DNA from: Chitinophagaceae bacterium
GTDB taxonomy: Bacteria; Bacteroidota; Bacteroidia; Chitinophagales; Chitinophagaceae
Direction of reading: 5' to 3'
Length of the DNA stretch: 63,012 nt
Assembly (NCBI GenBank): GCA_023251255.1
Contig: JAHEZD010000019.1
Span: 1 to 63,012, forward strand
Shown: one piece after another, positions 1-10,397 of the stretch
Layout of the letters: the number at the start of each line of letters is the position of its first letter
Numbering within the stretch: the stretch's first letter is position 1
Position numbers and translations under genes: made by a program
Notes under the pieces: model-generated
What the model saw: only the letters and a program-made list of their open reading frames with translations
What the model was told of the DNA's origin: nothing
The model's database searches: none

Positions 1-3000
1 GTTGGGTCCACATTGTTCACGGGGTCATTGCCCATGCCAAGGTAGGGAGAGGCAAACTCATCATAGGGGTCCGTACTGATCCAGCGGCCAATCTGGGGAT
101 CGTACATGCGCAGGTCAAACTCATTGTACCCTGTTTCCTCTTCCTCTTCCGCATATTGCCCTTGGTAACCATGCTTATTGGGCAGCTTGTTGTAGGCCTT
201 GGCGCATGCACCCGCCATTTTCAGGCCGTCCGGGTAGTAGCTGTTCTCTTCCAGAATACGTCCACGTTCATGCGTTATGGCCAGGTTGTCAAAATAAACG
301 GTAAGCGTGGAGGTTTCATTGCTTACGTACACATAGGCATACCCGTTCTTGGGCACCCTGATGTTCAGCCCGGTTAATGGCGATACGCCGTCCCCGCTCT
401 GCGATACCCTGGCATAACCGCTGCCCTCACCAGCGGCGTTGGGCGGTATGAAATTGAAGTTCTCGTCAAAGAACAGCCAGTTCAGGTAGGCCCTTGGCGG
501 CTCCGTGGTACCATAGGTTTGGTTTTGCGGTGCCAGGAAACTGTAAAGGCTGCCCGATGGGTCGGTCAGGCTGGAACCGATGCTGCTGAGGTTCTCATGC
601 ACAGCACTGGGCACCGTTCCATTGCCAAACGAACCCGTGAGCGAGTTGACTAATTGGCCCAGCAGGTTGTCGATGTTTGTTGAGGGCTCTACCAGGTCGG
701 TTGAATAGAAGTAGTCCACTTTGGTGCTCAGCACATCACTGGCCATGACCTTCAGCAACTGGCCCGGGCCTACGGCTATCTTGAAGGATGGATCGCTCCG
801 CGACCCCATGCCCCTTAATGAGGTTGCTTTTGCGGAAGTATTGGAGGCCCATGCGGCTGGTTTGGCCTTCCTTGTATTGATCAAAGCATTGTCGGCATCC
901 GGGTTGCCACTGGCATCAACCGAACCAAAGATCCTTTCCTCATAGTCCTTCACTGCGGTAACCGCATCTTCCATGGTGGCCAGGTGGTACTCCCTGTGCA
1001 CCTCCTCCGTGAGCACCACCCTGGTATTGCCCTGGTGGTCCTTTACCATCCAGTCAAAAACGCCCTGCATGCCTTTGGGCAGGGCAATGCCGCCGCCCTG
1101 TTCCAGTGCCGGCACCTGCGTGCCGAACGTGTTCTTCGGATCAATAGGCCTTATGCGACCCTCTTCCTGCTGTATGTATTCCAGTTCCACATTGCCGCTC
1201 GTTTCGGTGTACACATAGTTGCCCATGTACCAACTGGTCTTTACTGCACCGGTGGCCACAGTGGTGGTGGTCTTGCCCAGTTTGGTGCCCGTGGCATCAT
1301 AAATGAACGCCACATCGCTCTTGCCATCTATGTGCATGGCCTGTGGCTTGTCCATATAGTTCCAAACAATGCCTTGGGAAATAATGCTGGTGGCAATGAT
1401 GTTCCTGTTCTGGTCCATGTCCAGGTTGCCGTTCTCGTCATAGTGGTAGTCATCGGCAGTGCCGTTGGTGCCGTCCTTGAAATCTCCCAGCAGGCCATTC
1501 TGTGATCCCAGTGCATTGGTGGCATCCGTAACACTGGTCAATTGGTTGCTGAGATCCACTCCATAAAACTGTTTGTAGGCATAAACCAGCCTGTCCACAT
1601 AAAGGCCGCCCACGGTTCCGGGTTTGGTGCCCATCCGGTCCAGGGTTTTCAGGTTGCCGTTTTCATCATAGCTGATATTGTCCATGCTGAAATTGGCCGT
1701 GGCCGTGCTCCAGTTATCGGAGGGTTTGTCCCGCTGCTGGTAATGGGCGGCGGTGAAGCGGCCAGCATTGTCGTACGCCATATCAAAACGGCGCATGGTA
1801 TTGTCGCCCTGCGATTTCCAGGTCATGCCCGTAATGGAGCCATTGAGCTGCTTGCCCGTAAAGGCATTGTCCCGGTTGTCATAACCGAGGTAGATGCCAA
1901 AGTAGCTGTTCCACTGGTCGCTGTTGGTGGTGCTCAGGGCATAGTCCTTGTTGATGCCCGTGAGCCAGCCCTGTATATTGTAACCGTAGCGGAGGGTTTC
2001 CATGCCGAGGCCACCATTGTAATCGGGCGACAGCAGTTTCTGCTTCACACGGCCAAACGGATCGTAGCTAATGGCATTGATTTTCTTGAACCCATTGCTA
2101 CCGTAGTTGTACTTGCGGTAGATGGCTTTGGTGCGGCCCAGCCGGTCCACGTCCGTGTAACTGAAGGTTTCAAAGCCGTCCATGTAATGGCCGGGGAAGC
2201 TATGCCTGGTATAGCCATTGATGGCCCTGCCCGCAAAATCGAACTGCTGCACGGCCACGTCCACACCTCCCTTTATGTTCTGCGAGCGGCTCTGATATAG
2301 CCTGCCCTGCTCGTCATAGAAACTGTTGCTGGTAAGGAAATGGTCATTGGTATAATCGCCGTCATCGTGCAGTTCATCTATTACCCGCACTTTGGCACCC
2401 ACTGCGGCACCGTTTACCCTGAACGATTGCGTGGAGGTTTCCGGATACGGTGCACTGCCGCCCTGAAAACTGAAGCCGTTATAATAGTCAAAGCTGCCTG
2501 AAAACACGGGCTGGTCGTAATAGGTAACCGTGTTGTACACGGTATTGGTGCAGCTATTGCAATAGCTGGGGTCACCTGCCACGGGGTTATTGGCCACGAT
2601 GGTTTCATTGCTGCCCGTAAAGACTGTTACATTGGTATTGGGCAGGGCCAGGGTATTGACAAAATCCTGCATGTCCTTTCTGGGAATATCCTTGTCAAAC
2701 AGTCCCGTAGCAACCGTCCTGTCAAATTCATCGTACAGGTTGAAGCTCCACTGCTGCACTGGCCTTGCACGCTGCTTGGCATCCTGCGACAGCACCAAGC
2801 GGTCCCTGGTATCATATACCATGTATATTTCGCCGGCTGCTGGTGAGTGCTTAACAATGGTCCTGCCCCGTTCATCATAGTGGTAGTAAAAGCAGAGTTC
2901 ATCCATTATTGATGGATAGTGGTTCAGGTCCCAACCATTGGACACCAAAAAGTTTACGGCTTTGGGTGTGATAATGTACCTGAGCCTGGAGAAGTCATCA

Positions 3001-4754
3001 TATACATAATAGGTAACCAGCCAGCCGGTATAGCCGTTCTCGTCCAGGTTGCCGCCCGTGTTTTCAAGTTGCACTTTCTTGCAAATGGTCCTTCCCTCAA
3101 AGTCCTTGTATTCCACCACTTTTTTCAATTGCTCGTCCAGCACAACGCTCTTGACCAGCTTGCCTGTTTGGTACTTGTCTGGCGAGTAAGGTATGGAACC
3201 GGGGCCCGCATCAATGTTCCATATCCGGATGTTTTCGTCAACCATATTGAAAGCATAGTCTGCCTGTACGCCCGTATAGCTGCCGTCGCCGCCCCAGGCG
3301 GTGCCAGACGATTTGGCCTGCAGGGGCCTGCTCAGTGGGGAGTTCTCAAATTCCACCTTGCTCCAAGTGGGTGCACTGCTGGCCTCGCTGTAGTAGCCAC
3401 GCAGGTAGGCTTGCTGTTCGGTGAGTGCATCGGTTTTAAATAAACCGATGGTGCTACCGGATGGATAGGGCAAATAACTTTTGCTTACTCTGCCGCCTTC
3501 ATCATAACCTACATGGGTCACAAAGTCGTTCCAAGTATTGCTGCCCTCGTCATAACTGGTTTCCTTGCTTACCTGCTGTATGGTGCGGGCCAGCCCATCA
3601 GAATAAGTGGTACGTTGCAGTTTGTCCCCAATGGCCAATTGGTCTGCCTCGGGCCAGCTTTTGATGCCGGGTTTCAATACATTGTTGACACGTAGGTAGT
3701 TCCTGTTTTCCTCCCAGGGACTCTGGTAGATGATATCGTAACTGAGTATATTGGAATAGAGCACATCACTGCCGCATTCCACTTTGCGCCTGATGCGTGT
3801 ATCCGTGGTGATGGGTGGATGGGCGCTAAGGGGCAGGTCAATACCGCTGGCCAGGAATATCCAGTTTTCATGGTTGTAGCATACTTCCCAAGTATATACT
3901 TTGGAAGTGCAGAGGCCACCAATGGCCTGGTGCTGCTGTATCTGCAGCGGGGCCTGGTTATAGGGTATCTGAACGGCATCCACCTGGTGGTGCACAGCAG
4001 TTAAATTGGTTTCATTTGGATTGTAATCAATGGTGCCTGCACCAAACTCCGATAACCTCACGGCGGCATAGCGGTAACCTACAAAGACATCCCTGTTACT
4101 GCCCGAAGGCGGCGTAACGGTAACCTTGCAGCGGTACATGGTGGTACCTATATAGGTCATGGCAGCAGGCTGTACCGTGGCGGAAGTGGCACCGGCTATG
4201 TCCTGCCAGTTCCACAATCCTGTTGAGGCCAATATGGTATTGTGGTCGGAGGCATAGTAGAATGCACCGGGCAGTTCCACAGATTGCCACTGGTAGGCAA
4301 TGGTATAGGTAAAGCCGCTGGGAATGCCGCAGTTGGAAAATGCTATTGGCTGCGGCGTGGCCAGGTATTCCACTTCCTGGTCCACTGGCGAAATCATGGA
4401 ACAGACCTCAAAAAAGTTGGAGGCATCCAGTATGGTTACGCTCTGTATATAAGCATTGCTGCCAATGGAATAAATGACCGTGCCATTCCTGTCTTCCTGG
4501 TTCCTGGTCCAGTAATCCCATTGAACGGTTACATAGATGGTGCCATTGGCAGGGTCATCATTTGCCGACAGTATGGTACCGCCCTTTACAGACCATACAC
4601 CATGTTTGGCAGAGGGTGGATAAAGTGAGGGGTCCAGGTTATAGGTGTAGGTAAGGCCCTCCACCACAATTTCGGACCCGATGATATTATTGGCTTTTGA
4701 CAGCAATGGCATTACCAGTACAAAAACCAGCAGGTAAATGAGTTTCTTGAACAT
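1..4754 (-). CDS. RHS repeat-associated core domain protein (partial, runs off left edge)
   Basis: The minus strand is open from an ATG at 4754 to the window edge, more than 1580 codons, so the C-terminus is missing. The N-terminus begins MFKKLIYLLVFVLV, a likely signal peptide. It is followed by Ig/adhesin-like sequence (about residues 25-350), many YD repeats (forms such as YDEGGRV, YDPFGRVKQ, YHYDENGNL) and finally the RHS core signature YDPQIGRWISTDP near the left edge. In RHS/YD proteins this core closes a shell around a variable C-terminal domain, often a toxin; that part lies outside the window. The stop of the upstream RHS-like gene is 8 nt away, so the two are surely co-transcribed. 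A secreted or cell-surface location is inferred from the signal peptide. The family assignment is secure; the cargo is unknown. Confidence 0.93.
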   Translation of the reverse strand, partial: MFKKLIYLLVFVLVMPLLSKANNIIGSEIVVEGLTYTYNLDPSLYPPSAKHGVWSVKGGTILSANDDPANGTIYVTVQWDYWTRNQEDRNGTVIYSIGSNAYIQSVTILDASNFFEVCSMISPVDQEVEYLATPQPIAFSNCGIPSGFTYTIAYQWQSVELPGAFYYASDHNTILASTGLWNWQDIAGATSATVQPAAMTYIGTTMYRCKVTVTPPSGSNRDVFVGYRYAAVRLSEFGAGTIDYNPNETNLTAVHHQVDAVQIPYNQAPLQIQQHQAIGGLCTSKVYTWEVCYNHENWIFLASGIDLPLSAHPPITTDTRIRRKVECGSDVLYSNILSYDIIYQSPWEENRNYLRVNNVLKPGIKSWPEADQLAIGDKLQRTTYSDGLARTIQQVSKETSYDEGSNTWNDFVTHVGYDEGGRVSKSYLPYPSGSTIGLFKTDALTEQQAYLRGYYSEASSAPTWSKVEFENSPLSRPLQAKSSGTAWGGDGSYTGVQADYAFNMVDENIRIWNIDAGPGSIPYSPDKYQTGKLVKSVVLDEQLKKVVEYKDFEGRTICKKVQLENTGGNLDENGYTGWLVTYYVYDDFSRLRYIITPKAVNFLVSNGWDLNHYPSIMDELCFYYHYDERGRTIVKHSPAAGEIYMVYDTRDRLVLSQDAKQRARPVQQWSFNLYDEFDRTVATGLFDKDIPRKDMQDFVNTLALPNTNVTVFTGSNETIVANNPVAGDPSYCNSCTNTVYNTVTYYDQPVFSGSFDYYNGFSFQGGSAPYPETSTQSFRVNGAAVGAKVRVIDELHDDGDYTNDHFLTSNSFYDEQGRLYQSRSQNIKGGVDVAVQQFDFAGRAINGYTRHSFPGHYMDGFETFSYTDVDRLGRTKAIYRKYNYGSNGFKKINAISYDPFGRVKQKLLSPDYNGGLGMETLRYGYNIQGWLTGINKDYALSTTNSDQWNSYFGIYLGYDNRDNAFTGKQLNGSITGMTWKSQGDNTMRRFDMAYDNAGRFTAAHYQQRDKPSDNWSTATANFSMDNISYDENGNLKTLDRMGTKPGTVGGLYVDRLVYAYKQFYGVDLSNQLTSVTDATNALGSQNGLLGDFKDGTNGTADDYHYDENGNLDMDQNRNIIATSIISQGIVWNYMDKPQAMHIDGKSDVAFIYDATGTKLGKTTTTVATGAVKTSWYMGNYVYTETSGNVELEYIQQEEGRIRPIDPKNTFGTQVPALEQGGGIALPKGMQGVFDWMVKDHQGNTRVVLTEEVHREYHLATMEDAVTAVKDYEERIFGSVDASGNPDADNALINTRKAKPAAWASNTSAKATSLRGMGSRSDPSFKIAVGPGQLLKVMASDVLSTKVDYFYSTDLVEPSTNIDNLLGQLVNSLTGSFGNGTVPSAVHENLSSIGSSLTDPSGSLYSFLAPQNQTYGTTEPPRAYLNWLFFDENFNFIPPNAAGEGSGYARVSQSGDGVSPLTGLNIRVPKNGYAYVYVSNETSTLTVYFDNLAITHERGRILEENSYYPDGLKMAGACAKAYNKLPNKHGYQGQYAEEEEETGYNEFDLRMYDPQIGRWISTDPYDEFASPYLGMGNDPVNNVDP

Positions 4755-4762
4755 ACACTTTT

Positions 4763-7700
4763 TTAGTTGGTTTTGTAATGGTATTCGTAAGTTTTGATGA
4801 GGTTGCGCTTTTCGTCCTTCACCTTGAACAGCCTGTTCAGTCCGTCATATTCAAAATAGGTAATGCGGTTATTGAGGTCGCACTCGTCCGTTTTGCCTAT
4901 GGAGGGGTTGTACGTGTAAGTGGTCATTTTAGCCCCCTTGGGATATACCCTGAGTTCATCCACGAAAACACCGTGGCCGCCCGTTAACTGGATATTGCTT
5001 TCATTTTCTGCAATGTCGAATTCGTAATAGGTCCAGCCCTTTATCGTGGGGCCGGTCCTGCTGGGCGGCATGCCCCGTAGGTAAATATTGCCTTCTGTGC
5101 CCCATACCGTTAACAGGGAGGGCTTTTCGAAACGCATGGGGAAGCTTACCTGGTTCTCAATGGGGTAATTGTATTCGCCCGTTACGGAGAAGTTGTTGTT
5201 GATCTTGGATACATCATAGCTGATGCGTACCGCAGGGCCCATATCCAGGTTATCAGGATTGTCTATATAGGGCAGCGCAAGCGTATAGGCTTCCTTTTCA
5301 AAGGAGGTGTACACCACCTGTGTAGGCTGCGCCCCTATTATATCTGCTATTACACGCCTGTTCCCGTAGCCCCATATCTTGCTATTTACCCTGCCCTTGG
5401 TGTCCTGTATGGCTATCAGGTCGCTCCAGACATTGTAGGTATAATTGGCCACATTGTCGTAGAAGGAATAGCCATAGATATTGTTGGGGTCCGCATTGTC
5501 CGTTATGGCATCGGTTATGGGTGTTTGGAGAACGGAACTGTACTGCCTTGAGGGCCTGATCCGGCCATCGGGCAGTATATTGAACTCGGTGGCACTGGCG
5601 CCAAGCAGTAGCCTCGGTTCATTGATGGTGCGCTGCATCCAGTTTACCTGTGTAATGGGCACGCCAATCATGTTATTGGATATCATGGTGGTCACCACCG
5701 TGTTCACATTGCTGTAGTCATCGGGGTAATAGATGTTCTGCCCCTTGGTTTCTCCCTTGCTGTTTTCGCTATAGGTGGAGGACACTAGGTTATTGGCATC
5801 GTTATACTCATAGTGGGTGGTGGTTTCCGCATAGTGCGCACCGCTAACATCGTACTGCTGCTGCAGGCTGGCTATTAACCTTACCCTCCCCTTTTGGAGA
5901 TGGTAGAACTCACGGGATATCCAATTATCGTCCACATTGCTATTGTTGAAAGTGAACCAGTCATACCTGTTGGAAAGGAAATGGTTGGCTTCCATCCTGC
6001 AGGACTTGAAGTTATCGTCCAGCACCGTGGTGGCTATATCATAGGTGTTTTCCGTATAGTTTACCAGTGCCCCATTGCTGTTGTACACATAATTGTACAA
6101 TGGAAGCCCATATTTCCAGGATTCGGCCCTTTGCTTCTGGCTGTAGGGGAAGCTGTTGGGCAATATTTCGGCACTACTGGCCGGCTTGGAGAACTCGGTA
6201 ACCGTTCTTCCGCTATTGGCCACGGAGGATACTTTCACTTCTGCGCGGGAATACAGGTAGGGTGAAGGGTTGGAAGCATTGAGCGCAGTAAGGCTGTAGC
6301 TGCCCACGCTTACGTAGTCCCACGGATCAAACCAGTTATCTATAACGGGCATAACGAAATTCAGCAGAAGGGAGAAAATGAACTGCAAGAGAGGATTGGG
6401 AATGACCAGGCTGGCTGCGGTTTCTATGGCATCCTTCTGTCCCTTCATCCTTGCCAGGCTGCTGTGGTCGCGCAGCATGAGGCCACCATAGTTGTAGCCG
6501 CTGTTGTCCTTGCGTATATCAATGCCCCTTTCGGAATAGTAAACGGGCGTTTCCACCCCCCATCCAGAAGACAGCCCATTGGCCAGTTGGTACTTATAGT
6601 CGGTTACCTGGTTGCTGGCCGTATTGCTGCCATCGTACAGGGTTATTGTCTTCACCCTTACGCCACCTGCATACTGCTCCGCACCATTGTCGTCCAGGTA
6701 ATTGTTCTGCTCGTACTCAAAGGTCATGGAGCCGCCAGTGGGCAGTTGCACAGACTTCAACATGCCTAATGAAGCTGTATTTGGCGATGGTGCCCTGTAG
6801 GTGGTGGGATCCACTAGGAGGGTCTTCAGAGCGGCTTTGTCATAGCCCACGGCCCCGTCATCCGTTACGCCATTCTTGTTGTAGAAGCCCCAGTGGTCTA
6901 TGTTAAAAGTATAGCGGGAAGGTACCATGTCCAGGTTGTCACTGGATTCCGAACCCGTATAGTAATCAAATTTATAGGGCGGTATGGACAGGCCGCTGCT
7001 GCCCCTGGTTACAATGGCTTCCAGGCTCAAGCGCAGGAAGCGCTTATCAATCCTGGGGTCGCCCGTGTACTCTATCCGTTCCTTCCTGTAAAAATATTTG
7101 TGGTAAAAATCGAATGCCTTCACCAATTCATTCTTCCTCCGCAGGTTAATGGTGGACAGTATCTTATCACCGGGCACATCCTGCCTATCGGCGGCATCAT
7201 AAACAAATTCCAAATAATGTCCATCCGGGAATTCCGTTTTGAGCAACCTTTTTGATTTGATGAAGGCATGGTTTTCTATTACGGAAACCGATTCCCCATC
7301 TTCCCCAATCATCTGCTGGTAGGCAGCGGAGGTACCCGTAATTACATCAAGGTCCACATTGGTATAGGTAAACTTTATCTTTTCATTGGTCATGGGGTTC
7401 ACGATTTCCGAAAGGAACCATTTGTTTACCACATAGGCACCTGTGCGTCTGCTCTGCTGCACGTTCAGTCCAAGGCCATCATTATCGGACAGGGTTTCCA
7501 TCAGGTCCACCACTTCCCCCAGTTCCAGTTCATTGAAAAGGTACTGTACACCGTTTTCGTCCGTTACGGTAAACGAGTTGATCTTGGTCCTGATCTTGCT
7601 GCTGGTCATGTCCTTCACAGTGAAGACTATCTTCAATTTTGAATCATCCAAGCATACTACCGTAAGGTCCTTGCCAATCACAAAGCTTACCATGCGCCCA

Positions 7701-8206
7701 TTGAGGCTGCAGGAAAACACATCCTGTTCACGGTCGGCCAATGCCAAAGGGCTCTGCTTGTAGTCCTTGGTCTGGCTACTGGTGAACCTGGACTGTATGG
7801 CCAATTGCCTAGGTATATCATTGATGGAAAACGTAGTGTAGAGGAATCCATCGGGGTAATAATTATCACAGGCAGCCCAAACCTCCCTTTTAATAATTTG
7901 CTGGTCACTGGCCAAGCCATAATTGGCAGGATTATACTGATCGTCCGGTTCGCCGTTCTGGATGCGCTCTATAACCCCTCCGGCGTTCAGTGCCCATCCA
8001 AGCCCTATATTGGAGGCAAGTTCCCCCGCCCTGATGCCGCCGCCGGAATAGTAGTTAACGGTAACGGCGGAACTCAATCCGCTCTTGGCATCCGAGTAGC
8101 TGAAAATGGGCAGGGAATAATCAACACTGCCTGTTTGGAGGTTCACCTGTGCATGGGTACTTGTAGCAAGTGCCAGCACAAATAGTAAAGCAAGGGTATT
8201 ACGCAT
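4763..8206 (-). CDS. RHS/YD-repeat-like secreted protein, 1147 aa
   Basis: The start is MRNTLALLFVLALATSTHAQ, a clear signal peptide with cleavage after AQ. The next part (VDYSLPIFSYSDAKSGLSS, then GLGWALNAGG) is the entry segment seen in SpvB/RHS-type shells of Bacteroidota. The middle is beta-rich, and the protein ends in YD-type repeats (ITYFEYDGLNRLFKVKDEKR). It has no RHS core and no downstream toxin-like tail; its stop lies 8 nt before the next RHS gene. The likely reading is that it supplies the first half of a two-protein RHS shell, with the neighbour supplying core and cargo. That split is inference. A short hydrophobic stretch near residues 600-625 (ASLVIPNPLLQFIFSLLLNFVMP) is unusual for a shell. 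Confidence 0.88.
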   Translation of the reverse strand: MRNTLALLFVLALATSTHAQVNLQTGSVDYSLPIFSYSDAKSGLSSAVTVNYYSGGGIRAGELASNIGLGWALNAGGVIERIQNGEPDDQYNPANYGLASDQQIIKREVWAACDNYYPDGFLYTTFSINDIPRQLAIQSRFTSSQTKDYKQSPLALADREQDVFSCSLNGRMVSFVIGKDLTVVCLDDSKLKIVFTVKDMTSSKIRTKINSFTVTDENGVQYLFNELELGEVVDLMETLSDNDGLGLNVQQSRRTGAYVVNKWFLSEIVNPMTNEKIKFTYTNVDLDVITGTSAAYQQMIGEDGESVSVIENHAFIKSKRLLKTEFPDGHYLEFVYDAADRQDVPGDKILSTINLRRKNELVKAFDFYHKYFYRKERIEYTGDPRIDKRFLRLSLEAIVTRGSSGLSIPPYKFDYYTGSESSDNLDMVPSRYTFNIDHWGFYNKNGVTDDGAVGYDKAALKTLLVDPTTYRAPSPNTASLGMLKSVQLPTGGSMTFEYEQNNYLDDNGAEQYAGGVRVKTITLYDGSNTASNQVTDYKYQLANGLSSGWGVETPVYYSERGIDIRKDNSGYNYGGLMLRDHSSLARMKGQKDAIETAASLVIPNPLLQFIFSLLLNFVMPVIDNWFDPWDYVSVGSYSLTALNASNPSPYLYSRAEVKVSSVANSGRTVTEFSKPASSAEILPNSFPYSQKQRAESWKYGLPLYNYVYNSNGALVNYTENTYDIATTVLDDNFKSCRMEANHFLSNRYDWFTFNNSNVDDNWISREFYHLQKGRVRLIASLQQQYDVSGAHYAETTTHYEYNDANNLVSSTYSENSKGETKGQNIYYPDDYSNVNTVVTTMISNNMIGVPITQVNWMQRTINEPRLLLGASATEFNILPDGRIRPSRQYSSVLQTPITDAITDNADPNNIYGYSFYDNVANYTYNVWSDLIAIQDTKGRVNSKIWGYGNRRVIADIIGAQPTQVVYTSFEKEAYTLALPYIDNPDNLDMGPAVRISYDVSKINNNFSVTGEYNYPIENQVSFPMRFEKPSLLTVWGTEGNIYLRGMPPSRTGPTIKGWTYYEFDIAENESNIQLTGGHGVFVDELRVYPKGAKMTTYTYNPSIGKTDECDLNNRITYFEYDGLNRLFKVKDEKRNLIKTYEYHYKTN

Positions 8207-8251
8207 AAAGTGTCATTTCTATTTTAAATATCTTGTTGGGAAGGTGCTTCA

Positions 8252-9685
8252 TTAGAGGGTCCAGCCAAAACGGAATACGATGGGGCTGCCCCAAGGCCGC
8301 TGCTGCTGGTACAAAAGGTCATATAAGACCTGCATCTTGGCCGTTTTCTTGTTGGCTATCTTGTATTTCCTGCAAAGGCCAATAAGCCCGCCTCTTTGCC
8401 ACGCATTGAGTTTGGCTATATCTTCCAATTTCCTGTATTCACTGAAATAGTTGAGTTCGTAACCGCCACTGATCCACCACTGTTTTTTCAGTTTGATGTC
8501 CAAATAGGTACGGAAGCCCACTCCCTGATTGGTGAAGCTGAAATCGGTTATCTTCTTGCCCCAGCCCAATTTATAATTGGTTCCGATGCCAAAAACGCTG
8601 GCATCATTTAATTTATAGCCAATGGAAAAGCCAATGTCACTTGTTACAGGCAGTAAGCGGTTGCTGGTCTGCGTCTGCAGGTTGAACGAATATTCCAACC
8701 GCCGCAGGAACTTCTTAACTTTTTGGGAATTGGGCACAAAACCGGTGGGCATCATGTCATTACTGTTGCCGCTTGCCAATTTGTTCAACTGGCCCTTTGC
8801 CGTGCCCAGTATATCCAGGCCCTTGCTCAATTGCTGGGAGAACTGCTGGGGCAGGCTGCTGCTGCCTATACGGGCAGTCATGGCCTGCTGAATGCTGAAC
8901 CTAGATTGGAAACCAAGGAGGCTGGGCGCTACCGTGGCGGCAGTGCTGGATGATGGGAACAAGCGGCTTAATTGGCCGTTCTGCTCAAAGAAGCTTTTGA
9001 AGGAAGGTGTACTGTTCAATATGGCGAGCACTTTCTGCTCCATCTTTTTTGTATCATGCAGCATTTCCTTGTATTCGTTCAGTTGGGCCTGATAATAATA
9101 TACTTGCTTATTAATGGCCATTAACTGTTTGTCCATCCCTAACTGCTGGAGCTGTTCGTTCAGTTGCTGCTTCCTTTCCCTAATTTGCTTCTTGATTTCA
9201 TCGACCACTTGCATTTTGTTTCCGAACAACTGCAACTGGGCCTTAGCATCTGCGAGTTCCTTTTTAAGCTGGGGGTTACTGGTTGCGCCCTTTTCCAAGA
9301 AGGCCAATGAAGTGCTGAGTGTGTCAAAGTGTGGCAGGTATTCCTTCAGTTTGGTATTGCCGCTATCTGCTGCACGGAGTTTATTTCTTAGTTGTGCGTA
9401 TTTGGCTGCATTACTGGCAAATAGCTTTCTGGCTGCGGCACTGTCTATTTGCTGCAATTTCCTGCACAGCTTTGCTTCCTGCTTTTCCATGCGGTCCAGC
9501 ATGTGGCTGGTCTTCTTGGTAATATCCTGTTGCAGTTTGGAGAATTTACCGCTTACATCATTGAGAAACTGGTACGTCAACCTTTGTGGAAGGGGAGGCT
9601 GCTGGACATTTTCTACTGTTTGTGCATATCCATACTGCAAACTAACCAAAAAAAGAATTGTAAGGTTTTTTTTGAGCATTGACAT
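8252..9685 (-). CDS. Coiled-coil protein with C-terminal outer-membrane beta-barrel-like domain
   Basis: The reading frame is open upstream to 9781, but the ATG at 9685 (MSMLKKNLTILFLVSLQYGYAQ, or the ATG at 9679) gives a proper signal peptide, so that start is preferred; the protein is about 477 aa. Residues 30-220 are strongly helical and rich in K, Q, E and L (for example KLQQDITKKTSHMLDRMEKQEAKL), a long coiled coil. The last 150 residues alternate in the manner of outer-membrane strands (GFSIGYKLNDASVFGIGTNYKLGWG) and end FRFGWTL, a terminal aromatic strand. It is the first gene of the RHS operon, 45 nt upstream of the next gene. A role in exporting or displaying the RHS proteins is inferred from context only. 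Confidence 0.8.
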   Translation of the reverse strand: MSMLKKNLTILFLVSLQYGYAQTVENVQQPPLPQRLTYQFLNDVSGKFSKLQQDITKKTSHMLDRMEKQEAKLCRKLQQIDSAAARKLFASNAAKYAQLRNKLRAADSGNTKLKEYLPHFDTLSTSLAFLEKGATSNPQLKKELADAKAQLQLFGNKMQVVDEIKKQIRERKQQLNEQLQQLGMDKQLMAINKQVYYYQAQLNEYKEMLHDTKKMEQKVLAILNSTPSFKSFFEQNGQLSRLFPSSSTAATVAPSLLGFQSRFSIQQAMTARIGSSSLPQQFSQQLSKGLDILGTAKGQLNKLASGNSNDMMPTGFVPNSQKVKKFLRRLEYSFNLQTQTSNRLLPVTSDIGFSIGYKLNDASVFGIGTNYKLGWGKKITDFSFTNQGVGFRTYLDIKLKKQWWISGGYELNYFSEYRKLEDIAKLNAWQRGGLIGLCRKYKIANKKTAKMQVLYDLLYQQQRPWGSPIVFRFGWTL

Positions 9686-9847
9686 AGCTGCGAATTTTTC
9701 GCGGCTAAGATGTGAGAAATACCTATTCGGAAAGTGCGTGCCAGCACTGAAAAAAAACAGTATTAGCACGCATGTTTTCAATTAAATAAAACCTTATAAT
9801 GCGCCTTTTGAAAATTCGGTTGAAGATACTTTCTCAAAAAACTGAAA

Positions 9848-10183
9848 ATGGTAAATAAATTTTTATTGAAACAAATTGTCGGCGTAAAATCTATGAAACA
9901 AAAAGGACCGTTCTTTACCCTTTTTGAGATCAGGATAATTGAACTGATCTGCAAGGAAAAGACCATTAAGGAGATTGCCTTTGAATTGAGTACGGAGAAG
10001 AAATCCTATTCGCACAGGACGCTTGAAGGATACCGTGACCGCATTCAGGAGAAGATGGGGGCCAAAAGCACATTGGGCATCGTGTACTATGCCATCCGGC
10101 ATGGGATTATTGAAGTGACCAAGACCGACATACGCATACAACCCCTGTTTTCGGATTCATCCAATACTGGCACTGATATTTGA
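9848..10183 (+). CDS. Small LuxR/GerE-type helix-turn-helix protein
   Basis: The protein is 111 aa with no receiver domain. FTLFEIRIIELICKEKTIKE, then IAFEL and RTLEGYRDRIQEKMGAKS, matches the GerE helix-turn-helix, in which the recognition helix is followed by a K/RxGxKS turn. An internal ATG at 9893 is an alternative start. It is divergent from the RHS operon; the 160-bp gap between the two starts would hold both promoters. Bare GerE proteins of this size often sit beside RHS or secreted-protein operons in Bacteroidota, so control of the neighbouring operon is plausible but unproven. Confidence 0.75.
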   Translation: MVNKFLLKQIVGVKSMKQKGPFFTLFEIRIIELICKEKTIKEIAFELSTEKKSYSHRTLEGYRDRIQEKMGAKSTLGIVYYAIRHGIIEVTKTDIRIQPLFSDSSNTGTDI

Positions 10184-10397
10184 TGTGCAATCAATAAAAT
10201 TTAAGTATCTGCTGCCTTTTGCGCTTATTAATTCTACTATTTAAAATTCACTGTTCATGGTGAACTGTTTGCTAGAGAAGCATACGTTTTTGCAGTTCAT
10301 AGATTGCTTGTGAGGTCTTAAGTCTTTGCTCTCTTCTGAATTAGTAATAACAAATCAAATGCAAAACTCAAAAAAGTCAATTATTTCATACCCTTCT

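Noticed and set aside
984-2300. Plus-strand frames of 170-250 codons over the RHS gene
   Set aside because: They are the reverse-frame shadow of the long RHS reading frame, which has clear YD repeats.
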